Source: Dipetalonema caudispina
Taxonomy: Eukaryota; Nematoda; Chromadorea; Rhabditida; Onchocercidae
DNA length: 24,384 nucleotides
Direction of reading: 5' to 3'
Assembly: GCA_013365325.1 (NCBI GenBank)
Contig: JABVXV010000584.1
Coordinates: 1-24,384 of the forward strand
Part shown: piece after piece, positions 21,762-24,384 of the stretch
Layout: each line of letters opens with the position of its first letter
How positions within the stretch are numbered: the stretch's first letter is position 1
Made by a program: the position numbers and the translations under genes
Notes under the pieces: generated by a model
What the model was told of the DNA's origin: nothing
Database searches by the model: none
The model's input: only the letters and a program-made list of their open reading frames with translations

Positions 21762-22907
21762 GTTTGATCAATTTTAATTATTTGCCATTTAGATTAAATT
21801 AATTACAATAGATTATATTTTTTTTTTTTTTTTTTATTGTTATAGCAATATAATTATAGCAATTATTCATATATCATTTAATAAGCTACAAATTTTTATT
21901 GTCATTTATAATACACATATATTAGATATGCAAATATGCACATATCTTTATTGTATTAGCATCATACATTTTTACTGTATTAGCAATTACATACATACAT
22001 ATATGTGTGTGAGGAATAATTTTTTTTTATATAATTAAAATTTAGAAATTGAAAATTTTTCATTGGTTTACTTTTACATCCTTTTCAATATTACTATTTC
22101 AATTTTTCTTTTATTTTAATTTTTGAAAATTTGAAATAACATAATTTATTACCTTTGAAAGATAGGAAAATTGTGCTCATGCATGGTTCAATTAAAACAT
22201 TAAAGGCATATTAATAATCGCTTTTATTAGTCTCAATTTTATATTATAATTAACTTTTAATTTAACTTCTAATTAACATAGATCTTGCTTTAACTGATCA
22301 CATAAATAACGGGGAATAGTTTCTTGTATAATTTAAATTTTGAAATATAAAGAAAGAAATTTAAACGATCCGAGAATGATAAGTTTATTAAGTTTTATTA
22401 AAGAACTTCCCTAATTATTGTACTAATGAAAGATATGAAAATGAAATGTAGAAGAGGAAGAGAGAATAAAGTTTAAAATTATGAAACTTTCAATTCCCTG
22501 TGGAATTTCAATAACCTATCATTATAAAGCTATATAGAGACTTTTCAAATTTCAAAACTTTTGAAAGGAAATAGTTTATAGATCAAAAAGATAAAATCAA
22601 TTTTATTATTCATAGTATATGAGTAAATTTAAATAAAAATATAAATTCAGTCAGCTTCTAAAAAAATTTTAAAAATTTTCTCAAAACTTAAAATTTTTTT
22701 TGTAATTTAATCATTAAATGAGGATAAAATATTATTTCGAGCATTTCCTTTTTCTTTTTTTTTTTTTGTTTTCAATTTCTTATTAATCTCTTTATGTTAT
22801 CTTTGATTTTGTTCCTAACTAATTTTTCAATTCTCATTTCCACAAATGCTATCAGAAATTTATGATAATGATTGTGATAAACTATACCAATTTCAGTAAT
22901 CAATTCA

Positions 22908-22926
22908 ATGCATGCATGCATGCATG
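22908..22926. repeat. (ATGC)n palindromic tetranucleotide tract
   Basis: Nearly five ATGC units; the tract is self-complementary. Confidence 0.9.
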
Positions 22927-23737
22927 AGTAATTTTAGAAATAAATCCTCAGTAAGCTTAACTTTATCTTTTGTGCAATTAAGCTTTGGCCGAAAATTTAG
23001 GCTTATTTATTGACATGCCAAAGGGTTAACTTTCAGGCTACAGGCCTATCCAATCCTTAACCTTAATTCACCATCTTCACTTTATCTTCTTAATGCTTTG
23101 TTTACTTAAATACACATACGTACACCAACAGCTCAAATTATCTCTCGTTGATTGTCACATATTTGATAAATTTTGAAAATATTATAAAATAGAATTTTTA
23201 TATCCCTCATATTGCAATTGGCCTGAATTATTGCCTAAAATTCAATTTTTGGCCAATAAATGAACACCCTTTAAGGCAAAAATAATCAACATATATGAAT
23301 AATAAGCAAATGAGGTCGAAAATTAGTAATCATAATAGCTATAGATTGTTGTAATAAAATTATGCAAGGTTGCAAAAATTGAATGATTGATTTTTAGTAA
23401 TTTTAAAATATTTTTTGGAATATATTTTCAAATTAACTTCCTCAATTATTTGAGTAATTCCAATCATTTCCGATAACATATTTGTTATTAATTTTGAAAT
23501 CTTTTTCAATTCATTTATTACTCATCGAAGATAATCATTGCATTAGTCATATTAATCGAAATACATTGATATGCAGGTAAAATATTACCTTGCTTGATTA
23601 TTATTTCAGGTAATATTTGAATGTTAATAGAATTTGACAGATTGAAATGCTAACTTTTTACATTTCATTATGATAACCTTTGATTGTTTGCTAAATGTTA
23701 TATTTAGTTTTTTTTTTTTTTTTTTAGATGGAAAAAG

Positions 23738-23797
23738 TATGTTTATTAACTTAGTATAAGTGTAAAAAACTTTCCTTACAGTAAGTTAATAAATATG
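23738..23797 (+). repeat. Imperfect inverted repeat, hairpin-forming
   Basis: Arms 23738-23760 and 23775-23797 (23 nt each) are complementary at 19 positions, or 21 when G-U pairs are counted, around a 14-nt loop. Short size and near-complete pairing resemble a small pre-miRNA stem, but A+T-rich DNA produces such hairpins by chance, so no RNA gene is claimed. Confidence 0.6.
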
Positions 23798-24075
23798 TAT
23801 AAAAAAAAAGATATAAATGACATTTTAATAATTATATATGTTCATAAATTAGTAGTAAATATATGAATTATAAATGAAAAGAGATTAATGAGAAGTTAAT
23901 GGAATCACTGATCAAATTTGATTGATGAGATAATGTTCGGATTCTATCTCTGAGGTAATTCAATAATTGAATGACATTTGTTTCAACGATGTATTACCAA
24001 TAAGGAACAATTATCAATTTTATCATTTTAAATATTGACAGGAATGAGTTGTAAACGAAGCATTACTTGGCAAAA

Positions 24076-24384
<309 letters not shown>

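Noticed and set aside
22997..24060. Candidate exon 8 of madd-2 after acceptor-like sites at about 23000, 23036, 23609 and 24041
   Set aside because: In the phase required after exon 7, the frames stop after a few to about eighteen codons and do not resemble the coiled-coil that follows B-box 2 in TRIM9.

Overview
The window looks like nuclear DNA of a nematode, possibly a spirurid or filarial worm. It is very A+T-rich and full of poly(A)/poly(T) runs and simple repeats. Its one clear gene has short exons, introns ending in T-rich tracts plus CAG or TAG, and a product closest to the animal TRIM9/MADD-2 family. The phylum call is an inference from composition, splice sites and the gene; no rRNA, tRNA or spliced-leader gene was found to confirm it.

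Layout: (1) 105-521, minus strand: a fragment resembling the peroxisome-biogenesis protein PEX16, in two adjacent reading frames joined either by a possible 58-nt intron or by a frameshift; the rest of that gene would lie beyond the left edge. (2) About 522-17875: roughly 17 kb with no exon I can defend. It holds a (TAA)n array (1412-1600), a 22-bp x4 repeat (7678-7765), a three-copy 86/96-bp repeat (8168-8436), a T61 run (9471-9531), a TTG-rich 63-bp duplication (10348-10492), CT and GA tracts, an A54 run (12979-13032) and a 34/39/44-bp array (13165-13366). (3) 17876-21761, plus strand: a probable 5' leader with a short upstream ORF, then seven coding exons that splice in phase into 311 residues, giving the N-terminal half of MADD-2/TRIM9 (split RING, B-box 1, B-box 2). 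(4) 21762-24384: start of a long intron 7, with a hairpin and a (TTA)n array in which the window stops. The coiled-coil, COS, FN3 and SPRY parts expected for this family must lie to the right.

The two genes are divergently arranged (PEX16-like leftward, madd-2 rightward) across the repeat-rich 17 kb, and nothing links them functionally. The most informative details are a DSG(x)3S motif in the RING insertion of the MADD-2 homologue, matching in position a known beta-TrCP-binding degron of vertebrate TRIM9, and the PEX16-like fragment with its frame break. I found no mobile element with coding capacity, no CRISPR, no virus and no sign of a new multi-gene system.
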